A DNA stretch of 64,000 bases, from positions 186,001-250,000 of the forward strand of contig NZ_CANLZM010000005.1 of NCBI RefSeq assembly GCF_947495565.1, given 5' to 3'. Source of the stretch: an uncultured Pontibacter sp. (GTDB lineage Bacteria > Bacteroidota > Bacteroidia > Cytophagales > Hymenobacteraceae). A model generated the notes under the pieces. It had not been told where the DNA came from. It saw only the letters and a program-made list of their open reading frames with translations, and made no database searches. The first letter of the stretch is position 1. The number at the start of each line of letters is the position of its first letter. This document shows positions 16,157 to 26,380 of the stretch, one piece after another. Position numbers and translations under genes: made by a program.

Positions 16157-17656
16157 ATGCTAAAAGCTGCTTTCACCCTTAAGCTGTTTTGCTTTTTCCT
16201 GCTTTTAATCGGTATTGTTTCCTGCAACGAAGAAACTGTAGAGCCTGAAGGAGGCGGCACTATCAGAGGAGTTGTCATACATGCCGAAACCGATGCACCG
16301 ATCTCAGGAGTAAGTATAACTACCAAGCCTGCCACTGCCGCTGTTATTACAGATGCGGAAGGCAACTTCTCTATCTCGGAGGTAGATGCAGGAGAGTATA
16401 ACGTAGTTGCTGAAAAGATCGGCTACAAGTTTAAAGGCGTAACAGTTGCTGTGAAGAGCTTTAAAAGCAGCCACGTAACCATTGTGCTGGAGGAGAGTGT
16501 AGGCGGCGGCCTGGCACCAGGCAAAGCAAGCAATCCGATTCCTGAGTCCGGAACGACATCGCAGCCCGCAGACGTAACCCTGCGGTGGAAAGCCCCGAAA
16601 GCCAACAGCGGCGATACCCTGTCTTATGACGTATACTTATACGAATCTGGAAACACCGAAAAAAAGCGTATAGCTGAATCTGTTTCGGATACGAGTGTGG
16701 TAGCCAAAAACCTGAAGTACAACACAACATACTTTTGGCAGGTGGTGGTGAGAGATGCCAGCGGCAGGACATCTAACGGCGATGTCTGGAGCTTTACCAC
16801 GATGCCGATCACAAACGCACGCTATCTTTTTGCCCGCGCCATAGACGGCGACTATAACATTTACCGCTCAGACGGCACTGAGGCAAATACTTTTCGGCTA
16901 ACATCAGAACTGAGCCGCGATTGGTGGCCGTTGCTGAACCCCAAGCGCGATGTGATTGCCTATTCCTCTAACGCAACGGTTGAGCCCCAGATATTTACCA
17001 TGAGGCTGGACGGCACCAACAAACAGCAAATTACCACTGTGCCCATTGCGGGCTACCATAACCAAGGGATCGGTTTTGTATGGTCGCCGGATGGCGGACA
17101 GCTGATTTACCCGCATTACGATAAACTGTACCGCATCGAAAGGGACGGGTCTGGCTTAACTATACTGGCCACAGCGCCGCAAGGCCGCCACTTCCGCATG
17201 CTCGACTGGACTGACCAGGGCAACAAAATTGTGGCGCAGACCATCGGGCAGAATATCAACAACTCTGAAATCTATATCATGGATGCCAACGGAGCCAACA
17301 TGACTTTGCTGGTAGAAAATCTGCCAGGGCGTGTAGAGAGTCCTGCGTTTTCAATAGACGGCAAAAGTATACTTTACACACATGACCAGGCAGGGTTTGA
17401 GAATACTGAAGGCCGGCAACTGAATGCACGCATCTACCGGAAAGATTTAGAAACCAACCGCGTAACAGATTTATCTGGCGGTAAGCCAGCCGGCACAAAT
17501 GACCTATACCCGCGCTACTCCCCAACAGGCGATAAAATAATTTTCGTGAATACACCCAACGATGGATTTGGGCCTTACGATACCTATATCATGGATGCCA
17601 ACGGGAGCAACCGCACCAAAATATTTTCCAACGCTACAATGCCAGACTGGAAATAG
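16157..17656 (+). CDS. Lipoprotein with carboxypeptidase-like, fibronectin III and TolB-type propeller domains
   Basis: A 499-residue lipoprotein (lipobox ending at Cys23 in GIVSCNEE). Residues 35-115 form a carboxypeptidase regulatory-like beta sandwich (IRGVVIHAETDAPISGVSI, DAEGNFSISEVDAGEY). Residues 125-215 look like fibronectin type III (PADVTLRWKAP, YFWQVVVRDASG). Residues 225-499 are PD40/WD40-like propeller blades as in TolB (IYRSDGTEANTFRLT, FVWSPDGGQLIY, EIYIMDANGANMTLL, TYIMDANGSNRTKIF). The protein is probably on the cell surface or outer-membrane periplasmic face and binds another protein or a glycan. It follows the curli genes but has its own terminator, and no link is proven. 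Confidence 0.82.
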   Translation: MLKAAFTLKLFCFFLLLIGIVSCNEETVEPEGGGTIRGVVIHAETDAPISGVSITTKPATAAVITDAEGNFSISEVDAGEYNVVAEKIGYKFKGVTVAVKSFKSSHVTIVLEESVGGGLAPGKASNPIPESGTTSQPADVTLRWKAPKANSGDTLSYDVYLYESGNTEKKRIAESVSDTSVVAKNLKYNTTYFWQVVVRDASGRTSNGDVWSFTTMPITNARYLFARAIDGDYNIYRSDGTEANTFRLTSELSRDWWPLLNPKRDVIAYSSNATVEPQIFTMRLDGTNKQQITTVPIAGYHNQGIGFVWSPDGGQLIYPHYDKLYRIERDGSGLTILATAPQGRHFRMLDWTDQGNKIVAQTIGQNINNSEIYIMDANGANMTLLVENLPGRVESPAFSIDGKSILYTHDQAGFENTEGRQLNARIYRKDLETNRVTDLSGGKPAGTNDLYPRYSPTGDKIIFVNTPNDGFGPYDTYIMDANGSNRTKIFSNATMPDWK

Positions 17657-17682
17657 TCATCATCTTAAACCACTCAAGAGCA

Positions 17683-17713
17683 AAGAGCCACGGTAAGTAT
17701 CGTGGCTTTTTCT
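17683..17713 (+). terminator. Intrinsic terminator after the propeller lipoprotein
   Basis: GAGCCACG (17685-17692) pairs with CGTGGCTT (17701-17708), loop GTAAGTAT, followed by TTTTC. Confidence 0.8.
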
Positions 17714-17813
17714 GTTTTTTGATAGTTCGCAAACAGCCTGTTTATACTTCTTGTGAGCTAAACCATACTTGCTTCGAAGCTGTTTATCCTAAAAAAGCTT
17801 AAGCTTAGGATAC

Positions 17814-18104
17814 ATGGCCAAGAAGCAGGCGGAGCAGGTATGCGAACTTTGCGGCAGAGAGGTGCTGAACCTCTCGCGGCACCACCTTGTGCCCCGCGAG
17901 GAGGGAGGCCGGTATGGGGCTACTGCCGAACTATGCCAACCCTGCCACAGCACACTGCACCTCACTTTCAGTAACCGGGATCTGGCTCAGGTATACAATA
18001 CCATACCTGCCCTGCAGGAGGCGGAGCCGCTGCAAAAGTACCTGAGATGGGTGCGCACTAAACGTATTGAGAAGATCTCGAACAGGCGCGGGAAACGTAA
18101 ATAA
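17814..18104 (+). CDS. Small HNH-type protein
   Basis: A 96-residue protein with a compact HNH/zinc-finger layout: CELCGRE (two Cys), LSRHHLVPRE (the HH element), then CQPCHSTLHL (two Cys and the final His). The four cysteines probably hold a zinc and the two HH/H positions form the beta-beta-alpha metal nuclease site. Proteins of this size are common orphan HNH endonucleases in Bacteroidota, with no known specificity. A basic tail (RIEKISNRRGKRK) may bind DNA. No methylase or partner is adjacent. Confidence 0.8.
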   Translation: MAKKQAEQVCELCGREVLNLSRHHLVPREEGGRYGATAELCQPCHSTLHLTFSNRDLAQVYNTIPALQEAEPLQKYLRWVRTKRIEKISNRRGKRK

Positions 18105-18133
18105 CCGCTGCTTACAAAGTATAAATGTCGCTG

Positions 18134-19603
18134 TTACCGGCTCTTCTCTTTCTCCCGAAGCTGCAGGATAAGGTCTATTTTAAAGTGATGCAATCCGCTT
18201 TCTAGCCCGGCTGGGTAATTGTGTGGGTTCAGGTAGCGGCGTATACTTTCGTGCAGCTGGCTCACTTCCTGCAACGAATGTGCTTTTATACTTGGCAGGC
18301 CCGGTAAAGTATAAATTAGCTCCCCTTGCTTGAAGACAGGCACCAGCAGGTCTTTATACTTCGCATCCTGCTCCACGTTTCTGCGGCGGGTCGAGTCCAG
18401 AGGGTCTACTATCTGCGGCTGCTCCGGGAGTGGCTCCAGCTCATTGTAAATCATATCAGCCAGGTAGCGCTCTTGGTTAAAGTAGCGGCGTACTTGCAGT
18501 ATACCGGGGTTAGATGTTTTTACCAGTTGCTCCGATAGTTTTATCTTATACGCCCAAGTGCCGTCTTTCAGGGCTGCCAGTTTGTACACGCCGCCTAAGG
18601 CTGGTTGGTCGTATGCGGTAATCATCTTCGTGCCCACGCCCCACACGTTTATCTTGGCTCCCTCTTGCTTCAGGTGTGTGATCAGGCGCTCGTCCAGGTC
18701 GTTGCTGGCTACAATGTTGGTGTCGGTAAAACCAGCTTCATCAAGCAGCTTGCGGGCTTCCTTGCTCAGGTAAGTAAGGTCTCCGGAATCCAGACGGATG
18801 CCACCGAATCCAAACCCCTTAGGCTGTAGTTTTTGGGCAACTGCAATGGCTTTCTTTACGCCTTCTAAAGTATCATAAGTATCGACTAACAACACGGTGT
18901 CTTGCGGAAAAGCCTCGCCATAAGCTTCAAAAGCCTCTTCTTCAGAGTCGAATGCCTGCACCCAGCTATGGGCGTGCGTGCCCCTAACAGGAATGTTGTA
19001 AAGCTGCCCCGCCAGCAAGTTAGAAGTAGCGTCTGCTCCGCCAATATAAGCGGCGCGTGCTGCAGAAAGAGAGCCGTCGATGCCCTGTGCCCGGCGCATG
19101 CCAAACTCAATTACCATATCGCCTTTGGCAGCCTCTTTAATGCGGGCAGCTTTGGTGGCTATCAGTGTTTCGAAATTGATGATGGTGAGCAGCGGCGTTT
19201 CGATGAGCTGTGCCTGCAGCAAAGGCCCTTTAACACGAACCAGCGGCTCACTCGGAAAAACCACGGTGCCTTCCAGCACGGCATCTACATCGCAGGTAAA
19301 CTCCATCGCCCCCAGATAATCCAGAAAACCTTGCTCAAAAAGCGGCTGGCCCTGGCTGCCTTCTAAGCTGCCTAAATAAGCCAGATCATCTTTCGTAAAT
19401 TTCAGTGCCTGCAGGTATTGTATAGCATGCTCCAAACCGGCCGCCACAGTATAACCACCGCCAAACGGGTTCTTCCGAAAGTATAAATGAAACACTGCTT
19501 CCTGCTCTGCCATGCCGTTTTTCCAGTAGCCGTAAGCCATGGTAAGTTGATAGAGGTCGGTAAGCAGGGAGAGGGAGGTGCGGTAAATCTGTTGTAGTGC
19601 CAT
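18134..19603 (-). CDS. pncB: Nicotinate phosphoribosyltransferase
   Basis: A 489-residue cytosolic enzyme of the Preiss-Handler NAD salvage route, which joins nicotinate and PRPP with ATP. Visible family segments are LLTDLYQLTMAYGYWK at the N-terminus, FRKNPFGGGYTVAAGLE, EFGMRRAQGIDGSLSAARAAYIGG around residue 165, THAHSWVQAF, and GFGFGGIRLDSGDLTYLSKEARK (in parts) near 270. The length fits the longer bacterial class. It runs leftward toward the HNH gene, with 29 bases between the two ends. Several AAGTATAA words lie inside its C-terminal third. Confidence 0.93.
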   Translation of the reverse strand: MALQQIYRTSLSLLTDLYQLTMAYGYWKNGMAEQEAVFHLYFRKNPFGGGYTVAAGLEHAIQYLQALKFTKDDLAYLGSLEGSQGQPLFEQGFLDYLGAMEFTCDVDAVLEGTVVFPSEPLVRVKGPLLQAQLIETPLLTIINFETLIATKAARIKEAAKGDMVIEFGMRRAQGIDGSLSAARAAYIGGADATSNLLAGQLYNIPVRGTHAHSWVQAFDSEEEAFEAYGEAFPQDTVLLVDTYDTLEGVKKAIAVAQKLQPKGFGFGGIRLDSGDLTYLSKEARKLLDEAGFTDTNIVASNDLDERLITHLKQEGAKINVWGVGTKMITAYDQPALGGVYKLAALKDGTWAYKIKLSEQLVKTSNPGILQVRRYFNQERYLADMIYNELEPLPEQPQIVDPLDSTRRRNVEQDAKYKDLLVPVFKQGELIYTLPGLPSIKAHSLQEVSQLHESIRRYLNPHNYPAGLESGLHHFKIDLILQLREKEKSR

Positions 19604-19747
19604 GGGCGGTATTCGGGTTGTTCTGCCGGAAAGTTAACAAGTATAGCCGAGAATTAAAGAACTTGATGACAGCAAAACTGTAGGGCGCTAAACCTAAGTT
19701 GTCTAGAAAAATTTGCAGGTTGGCGGACGTATCTGCAATTTTAGGGC

Positions 19748-20803
19748 ATGCAGAAACGACAGTTTATACCTTTCTCGGAGGTTAAAAATAAAAAGGCTAT
19801 TGTAGTGGATAGCGCACATGCCAATGGTATAATGCTTTCTCACTGGAAAGGCGCCCCCACAACCGAAGCCGTAAAAGACGATACCAGCGCAGGCATTGTG
19901 CTGAATGCGTTGCGCCAGAACATGCTAGGGCTAGACCTGCCGTATGTAACAGCCAATCATTTTGACATAGACGGTTTTGTGGGCGTATGGGCGCTGCTGA
20001 ACCCGGAGCTGGCACTGGAGCATGAGGAACTGCTGCGGCAGATGGCGCTGATCGGCGATTTTAGGGAGCTGGACCTGAACCACCCGCTGGCCGGAGAGGC
20101 GCTGAAGCTGGTTTGCTGGCTTAATGCCAAAGAGCGGGAGTTATTTTACAAGCCTTTTGAGGCTGATGAGATGGAGGAGAAGGAGGCTATGCAGTGTGTG
20201 CAGAAGTTCAAGTATTTTTTACGTGAATTTGGCCGTGTGTTGCAGGACCCGGATTGGGAGCGAGGTGCCTGGGAAGATGAAGTGGGCGGCGTGCTGCTGG
20301 GCTACCGCGATATGTATAAGCCGGATACAAAGATCACACGGCATCCTGAAATAGGCCTGATTATTATAGAAACGCCACACCCGCTGCATTATTATGCGCT
20401 TTTCAGCCGTACGCAGGGCTTCGACATGGTGCTGGCCTGCTACCAGGATAACAAGTATGAGCTGGAGTATAAGTATACTACCTGGGTAGATATTACCTCA
20501 AGGCCAACGCTGCCGCGCCTAAGTATGGCTGCAATCGCTGCCAGGCTAAATGAGCTGGAAACCTCCGGCCGCCGCTGGACCTACGATTCAGTAACTGAAA
20601 CCGGGCCTTTGCTGCGCCTGGATGGCGATAAGCTAAACCGCTCCGAAACCTACGCCAACCCCACTGAGCGCGAAATTTATACTTCATCTATACCTGTGGA
20701 GGAGCTGAAGCAGCAGGTGGTAACTTGTTATCGCGAAGCCTACAAAAACATACAGCCAAAGAATAACTGGACCTGGAAAGAGGTAAAGGAGCTTAACCGA
20801 TAA
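19748..20803 (+). CDS. Conserved protein of unknown function (possibly DUF6687-like)
   Basis: A 351-residue soluble protein without signal peptide or membrane helix. It starts RQFIPFSEV and has IVVDSAHANGIMLSHW, a DDTSAGIVLNAL element near residue 45, and a NHFDIDGFVGVWALLNPE segment near 72. These Asp/His/Ser clusters suggest a metal or phosphate site, but no named enzyme class is recognised. It resembles what I recall of the DUF6687 family, with low certainty. It is divergent from pncB and is closed by a perfect 19-bp hairpin, so it is a single-gene unit. Confidence 0.72.
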   Translation: MQKRQFIPFSEVKNKKAIVVDSAHANGIMLSHWKGAPTTEAVKDDTSAGIVLNALRQNMLGLDLPYVTANHFDIDGFVGVWALLNPELALEHEELLRQMALIGDFRELDLNHPLAGEALKLVCWLNAKERELFYKPFEADEMEEKEAMQCVQKFKYFLREFGRVLQDPDWERGAWEDEVGGVLLGYRDMYKPDTKITRHPEIGLIIIETPHPLHYYALFSRTQGFDMVLACYQDNKYELEYKYTTWVDITSRPTLPRLSMAAIAARLNELETSGRRWTYDSVTETGPLLRLDGDKLNRSETYANPTEREIYTSSIPVEELKQQVVTCYREAYKNIQPKNNWTWKEVKELNR

Positions 20804-20811
20804 TAATAAAG

Positions 20812-20855
20812 TTACAAGTATAAAGCCGCAGGGTTTTGCGGCTTTATACTTGTAA
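20812..20855. terminator. Terminator with AAGTATAA words in both arms
   Basis: Perfect 19-bp arms (20812-20830 and 20837-20855) with loop GGGTTT. Each arm holds one copy of the dispersed word (AAGTATAA at 20816, TTATACTT at 20844) next to a GCCGCA tip. It is symmetric, so it can end transcription from either side. The stretch from 20856 to 21073 shows no gene. Confidence 0.87.
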
Positions 20856-21073
20856 TGCCCATCTCAAATGAAAAGCGCCCCTGTGAAGACATACTGAAGT
20901 GAAGGAGCTTTTTAGTGTCAGTATAAGCTCCAGATCAGTGATACTCCTTTATCCTTTCGCAAGCTGAAAGATTGCCGTATGGAAAACCACTGGTTTAAAA
21001 CTCGCGGTAGGGTAACCGGAGTATCTGTATCCAATTTGTTGCTGATGTAAAGTATAAACGGGTAAATTAAAAG

Positions 21074-21331
21074 CTAAAAAAGCGTACCTGCACTGTCATC
21101 CTGCTGCTTGGCTGGGGAGGGTGTTTCGCAATTTTCTTCGTTAAAAACCTGGTCGATGGCCTTTTCGGCTTTACGGAGCTTCTCCTTACACAACTTTATC
21201 AATTGCGAAGACCGCTGCACTTTCTGCGTCAGCTCATCCACGTCCACAGCGTCATTCTCGATGGCGCGTAAAATCTCCTCCAGCTCCTGCGTTGCTTCCC
21301 GGTACGTCATGTCCTTTAAATCTTTATTCAT
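21074..21331 (-). CDS. xseB: Exodeoxyribonuclease VII small subunit
   Basis: An 85-residue helical protein with the family pattern TYREATQELEEILRAIENDAVDVDELTQKVQRS followed by LIKLCKEKLRKAE (quoted in parts: YREATQELEEIL, DVDELTQKV, LCKEKLRKAE). Several copies wrap the large subunit XseA to form the single-strand-specific exonuclease VII. The start codon overlaps the end of xseA by 8 bases, so the two are translationally coupled. The C-terminal tail after residue 68 is low-complexity. Confidence 0.93.
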   Translation of the reverse strand: MNKDLKDMTYREATQELEEILRAIENDAVDVDELTQKVQRSSQLIKLCKEKLRKAEKAIDQVFNEENCETPSPAKQQDDSAGTLF

Positions 21332-22883
21332 CTGTATCTATATTTACAACCATGCTATGGAGAGTGCCGTCCTGCATCTTTGTCTCCACCACATCGCCGT
21401 CTTTAACGTTTTTTATGCTTTTAATAATTTTGCCGTTTAGCAGCGTCAGCGTATAGCCGCGTAGTAGCAGCTTTTCAGGGTTGTTTGCCTCAATGCTCAT
21501 TTCCAGCAGCTTCAGGCGATGGTTTTCTCCCTGGAGTTTGCCTTTGGTGCCGTACTCCAGCTTATCGCCGTACTTTGTAAATGCCAGTTGGTTTTTCTTC
21601 AGGTTATCTTTTGCCTCCGTTTCCACGCAATGCACCAGGTGGTTGAGTTCGTGCTCCTTCATGTGCAGGTAGCGCTGGCTTTTACCCTCCACGCACACCG
21701 ACAGCTCCTGTAAATGCCGCTGCCGCTCATGCAGGAGGTCTTTGGTGCCAGAGTAAATGTCTTTTTCCAGATCGCTGACGAAATGCCGTTGCGCCTCCAG
21801 GTAAGACTTCGGCTTCAGCAGCAACCCCCTCGATAGGTTTTCAAGTTTATCCTTACGGTTCTGTAGCTGTTGTTTGGTGATGTTGTTTAAGCGCAGACTC
21901 AGGCGCTCAAGCTTGTCATCTGTCAGCTTAAGCTGCTGCGCTGCAAACATCCGGATGCTGTCGAACATGTTTTCGGCAAGCTCCTCTGCCTCCCGAAACC
22001 TGTCGATCAGGAAACCGGCAACGGCTGTAGGTGTTTTGAGGCGGGTGTTGGCCACCAAATCGGCAATACTTTCATCGCGCTCATGCCCGATACCCGTGAG
22101 CACCGGCAGTGGCGAATGGCCGATGGCAGCAGCGATCTTATAGTCGTCGAAGCAGCTTAGGTCGGTTTGAGAACCACCTCCGCGAATCAGAACAATCGCA
22201 TCAAACGTTTCGCTTTCTCGAGCAATTTGAGCAAAAGCCTGTGCCACCGAAGCCGGAGCATCGTTGCCTTGCACCGTAGCCGCAAAAAGCGTGTGCTTAA
22301 AACTATAGCCGTAGCTGTTGTTCTCCAGCTGATGTATAAAATCCTGGAAGCCAGCAGCCGTGGCCGAAGAGATAACCGCGAGCCGCTGAGGTACCAGCGG
22401 CAGCTCCAGCTCTTTGTTTGCCTCCAGCAAGCCCTCCGCCTCCAGGCGTTTTAATGTTTCCTGGCGCTGCCTTGCCAGATCTCCGATAGTATAGTTCGGG
22501 TCGATGCTGGTAATGTCGAGGCTAAGGCCGTACAACTCATGAAAGCGCACCGTTGCCTGCAGCAGCACTTTGAGGCCAGCTTTTAGCGGATGTCCTGTTT
22601 TCTCTTCAAAGTATCGTCCCAGCATCTGGAATCGTGAGCCCCAGATGGTAGCCCTTGCCTGCGCCAGCATTTGCCGTGCATCGTCGCCTTTGTCTACCAA
22701 CGTGAGGTAGCAGTGGCCTTTGCGGCGGTCCACGTTAACCTGAGCTACCTCTGCCACTACCCAATAACTGTCCGGAAATGCCACTTCCAGCTCTTCCCGA
22801 ATCTGCTGGTGCAGCTCATAAAGAGATAACGGGGCTTGGTATTCCTCGTGCTCTACCGTCTGGCGAAAAAAAATCTGGGACAT
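21324..22883 (-). CDS. xseA: Exodeoxyribonuclease VII large subunit
   Basis: A 519-residue nuclease subunit. The N-terminal OB fold covers about residues 15-125 (GHCYLTLVDKG, RATIWGSRF). The catalytic domain shows ISSATAAGFQDF, VLIRGGGSQTDLSCFDDY near 235 and GIGHERDESIADLVANTRLKTPTAVAGF (in parts) near 270. A long coiled coil follows at about 310-440 and a short C-terminal domain (LLRGYTLTLLNGKII). Exo VII degrades single-stranded DNA from both ends in mismatch repair and recombination. It is somewhat longer than E. coli XseA (456), mainly in the coiled coil. Confidence 0.95.
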   Translation of the reverse strand: MSQIFFRQTVEHEEYQAPLSLYELHQQIREELEVAFPDSYWVVAEVAQVNVDRRKGHCYLTLVDKGDDARQMLAQARATIWGSRFQMLGRYFEEKTGHPLKAGLKVLLQATVRFHELYGLSLDITSIDPNYTIGDLARQRQETLKRLEAEGLLEANKELELPLVPQRLAVISSATAAGFQDFIHQLENNSYGYSFKHTLFAATVQGNDAPASVAQAFAQIARESETFDAIVLIRGGGSQTDLSCFDDYKIAAAIGHSPLPVLTGIGHERDESIADLVANTRLKTPTAVAGFLIDRFREAEELAENMFDSIRMFAAQQLKLTDDKLERLSLRLNNITKQQLQNRKDKLENLSRGLLLKPKSYLEAQRHFVSDLEKDIYSGTKDLLHERQRHLQELSVCVEGKSQRYLHMKEHELNHLVHCVETEAKDNLKKNQLAFTKYGDKLEYGTKGKLQGENHRLKLLEMSIEANNPEKLLLRGYTLTLLNGKIIKSIKNVKDGDVVETKMQDGTLHSMVVNIDTDE

Positions 22884-23514
22884 GGGCTACAACGTTTCTA
22901 TCTCCTGCACAACCGGCAGAGCGCCGGCTCCTAAAATTCGAAGATAGGATTTTTTGACTAAAATAATTAGTACGGTAGCAGAGAAAAAGTTTTTTGTCTG
23001 AATAGGGATGGGGAGGATTATTAAATTAATAGGATTTTGGTAGTACCGGGTCTAACCACCCCTGCCCCTCCTTATTTAAGGAGGGGAGCTTCACCCCACC
23101 CCAACCCTCCCCTAAAAACAGGGGAGGGAGTCCAGTTCTAATTGAATGGCTGTGGCTATCGAAAACTGATCCCAGTCTTTCCGTGGGGGTAGGGGCCCTC
23201 GAAAAGAGCGCCTTTGGAGTTTTTCCGGTGCCGAGCGAGAGCGAGGCATTGCGACGCAGGAGCAAAGGAAAAGGTCCCAGTGCGATGCGGAAAGACGAGC
23301 CCTCCCGGGCTAGAGGGAGCCAAAGTATGAAATGCAGCTATAGCTATTCAGGACTGAGGATCAGCAGCAGCAAGAAAGTATAGCTTGTGTCAAGTCGCTA
23401 GAACAGCGACTTGAGTATAGAGAGACAAACGGACGCTTGCGCGAGTATAGACTTAAAGAGCTGACATGAGGGTGAAGGCTTGTAAAGCTGATTTCAAAAA
23501 AACATCAAAAACAT
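22884..23514. other. Long spacer between xseA and the methionine leader
   Basis: About 630 bases without a convincing gene. Reading frames across 23026-23383 follow GC-rich repeat DNA and lack protein-like composition. It contains two tandem palindromes (23065-23128), a perfect hairpin AAGTCGCT/AGCGACTT (23393-23414), and several GAGTATAG/AAGTATAG words near 23377, 23415 and 23443. The xseA promoter must lie at its left end. Part may be decayed repeat or mobile DNA, but no transposase remnant was seen. Confidence 0.6.
23065..23128. repeat. Double GC-rich palindrome (REP-like)
   Basis: First hairpin CCCCTCCTT-ATTT-AAGGAGGGG (23065-23086), second CCCTCCCCT...AGGGGAGGG (23105-23128). Between them, CCCACCCCAACCC (23095-23107) matches in inverted orientation the 13 bases at 60179-60191. 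This looks like a dispersed extragenic palindromic repeat. Confidence 0.65.
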
Positions 23515-23546
23515 TTGGCTTTTTAAAAAAGCGCCCCGTATACTTG
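23515..23546 (+). promoter_or_regulatory. Candidate Bacteroidota promoter of the methionine operon
   Basis: TTG (23515-23517) as the -33 element and TATACTTG (23539-23546) as the -7 element, one mismatch from TAnnTTTG, spaced 21 bases. Transcription would start near 23552, shortly before the SAM riboswitch. It is a pattern match only. Confidence 0.45.
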
Positions 23547-23578
23547 CAACATCAAGTCAATACGCCCTTAGCGCATTG

Positions 23579-23686
23579 ATTTATAAAGAAGCGTGGAGAG
23601 ACAGGCTCTGTGAAGCGCTAGCAACCTAACCAGCGGTGTTAAGGTGCTAATTCCTGAGTTCGGCAGGGTGCCGGACGAATATAAAT
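23579..23686 (+). promoter_or_regulatory. SAM-I (S-box) riboswitch
   Basis: The conserved core elements are all present: GTGGAGAGACAGGCTCTGTGAAGC (quoted in parts GTGGAGAGACAGG, CTGTGAAGC), GCAACC at 23621, and GGTGCTAATTCC at 23643. P1 is ATTTATA (23579-23585) with TATAAAT (23680-23686). P4 is a hairpin GTTCGGCA/TGCCGGAC at about 23658-23675. SAM-I aptamers bind S-adenosylmethionine and switch off methionine genes, which fits metY-metX-hom downstream. The aptamer ends 10 bases before the start codon of a small cysteine-rich ORF, so that ORF may be its direct target. Confidence 0.93.
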
Positions 23687-23696
23687 TGATACGGCC

Positions 23697-23843
23697 ATGA
23701 ACAAGGGAATCAACTCAACACAGCACGTAATATTAGTTTCGCCGGTAGCCAAAGCGCTATCGCAGATCTGCTTTTTAGCTCCTGCTAAATTTGCTGTCAT
23801 GCACACGCCCATGTGTGTCATGCCTGGCTGTTGTTGCTGTTAA
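23697..23843 (+). CDS. Small Cys/Met-rich leader ORF between SAM riboswitch and metY
   Basis: A 48-codon frame that starts 10 bases after the riboswitch P1 stem. It ends Met-His-Thr-Pro-Met-Cys-Val-Met-Pro-Gly-Cys-Cys-Cys-Cys-stop. The last 14 codons, which have their own ATG at 23799, hold five Cys and three Met. Four cysteine codons sit directly before the stop. This resembles leader peptides that sense aminoacyl-tRNA supply. A hairpin CATGCACAC/GTGTGTCATG (one bulge) covers the inner ATG, and a second (about 23879-23905, TAGTAGC/GCTGCTA) follows the stop. There is no independent proof of translation; the role in attenuation is inference. Confidence 0.5.
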   Translation: MNKGINSTQHVILVSPVAKALSQICFLAPAKFAVMHTPMCVMPGCCCC

Positions 23844-23972
23844 TCAAGATATAAAATTCCTGTTTGATTATAAGGTTTAGTAGCTGATTCCACATCTGCT
23901 GCTACGGCCCACTTATACCTCTACAGCATGCCTGCTTATACTTTAATCATACTTTTTCTTTTCAAAAAATAA

Positions 23973-25310
<1,338 letters not shown>

Positions 25311-25318
25311 TTTATAAA

Positions 25319-26380
25319 ATGCCAGAACAGCACATATTTCATCATCAACAGGAATTCCGGCTGGAGTCGGGGGCAACGCTTCCGGGTTTTCAACTCGCTT
25401 ATACCACCTACGGCACCCTGAACCCGCAGCGCAGCAATGTGGTGTGGGTGTGCCATGCCCTAACCGGCAGCTCCGATTTTACCGACTGGTGGTGCGACCT
25501 GTTCGGGGAGGGAAAGCTTTATGACCCGCGCGAGTGGTTTGTGGTGTGCGCCAACACCCTGGGCGGTTGCTACGGCTCCACGGGGCCGCTGTCAGTAAAC
25601 CCTAAAACGCTGCAGCCTTACTTTCATACTTTTCCGCAACTCACTAACCGCGACATTGTGCGCGCTTTTGATTTGCTGCGGCAGGAGCTGGATCTGGAGC
25701 TGGTGCATACATTGCTGGGCAGCTCGCTGGGTGGGCAGCAGGCGCTGGAGTGGGTGCTGCAGGCACCTAATTTGTTTGAGCGGCTGGTGCATGTGGCCAG
25801 CAATGCAAGGCATTCGCCGTGGGGCATTGCCTTTAACGAAAGCCAGCGCATGGCTATCCGCCAAGACCAAAGCTGGGCTACCAACACGGCAGAGGCCGGC
25901 AGGGAAGGAATGAAAACAGCGCGAGCCATTGCTATGCTGTCGTATCGGCACTACCATACTTATAATGAGGCGCAGCAGGAGCCAGGCCATAGTATAACCG
26001 ATAATTACCGGGCCTCCAGTTACCAGGTGTACCAGGGTGATAAACTGGCGCAGCGGTTTAACGCTTATACGTATTGGCTGCTCTCCAAAGCCATGGACTC
26101 GCATAACGTGGGCCGCGACCGGGGAGGAGTGGAGCGGGCGCTTGCACAGGTCAAAGCCCGAAGCCTATTTGTGGGCGTGGACACTGACCTCCTGTTTCCG
26201 GTGGAGGAGCAGCATTTTCTGCATGCGCAGGTGCCGCAGGCATCTTTCCACCTGATCCAGTCCAATTACGGGCACGATGGCTTTCTGGTGGAGGTGGATC
26301 AGCTGACCAACGCTATCCGGCAATTTTATCAACAAGAAAAGATTGTAACAGAAGAAGAATATGAAAAACAAGAGCACTAA
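25319..26380 (+). CDS. metX: Homoserine O-acetyltransferase
   Basis: A 353-residue alpha/beta-hydrolase-fold acyltransferase that activates homoserine for MetY. Visible elements are ESGATLPGFQLAYTTYG at the N-terminus, VWVCHALTGSSD, the nucleophile elbow LLGSSLGGQQALEW near residue 135, the acid Asp in VDTDLLFPVEEQ near 283, and His in NYGHDGFLVE near 320. It starts 9 bases after metY and overlaps hom by 20 bases, so the three genes form one operon. Whether it uses acetyl- or succinyl-CoA is not certain from sequence, but pairing with MetY favours acetyl. Confidence 0.93.
   Translation: MPEQHIFHHQQEFRLESGATLPGFQLAYTTYGTLNPQRSNVVWVCHALTGSSDFTDWWCDLFGEGKLYDPREWFVVCANTLGGCYGSTGPLSVNPKTLQPYFHTFPQLTNRDIVRAFDLLRQELDLELVHTLLGSSLGGQQALEWVLQAPNLFERLVHVASNARHSPWGIAFNESQRMAIRQDQSWATNTAEAGREGMKTARAIAMLSYRHYHTYNEAQQEPGHSITDNYRASSYQVYQGDKLAQRFNAYTYWLLSKAMDSHNVGRDRGGVERALAQVKARSLFVGVDTDLLFPVEEQHFLHAQVPQASFHLIQSNYGHDGFLVEVDQLTNAIRQFYQQEKIVTEEEYEKQEH

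Noticed and set aside
23026..23383. Short frames (79 and 66 codons) in the spacer after xseA
   Set aside because: They run through palindromic repeat DNA and have low-complexity, non-conserved composition.
23639..23821. Minus-strand 60-codon frame across the SAM riboswitch
   Set aside because: The region is explained by the riboswitch and the plus-strand cysteine-rich leader; the antisense frame has no support.
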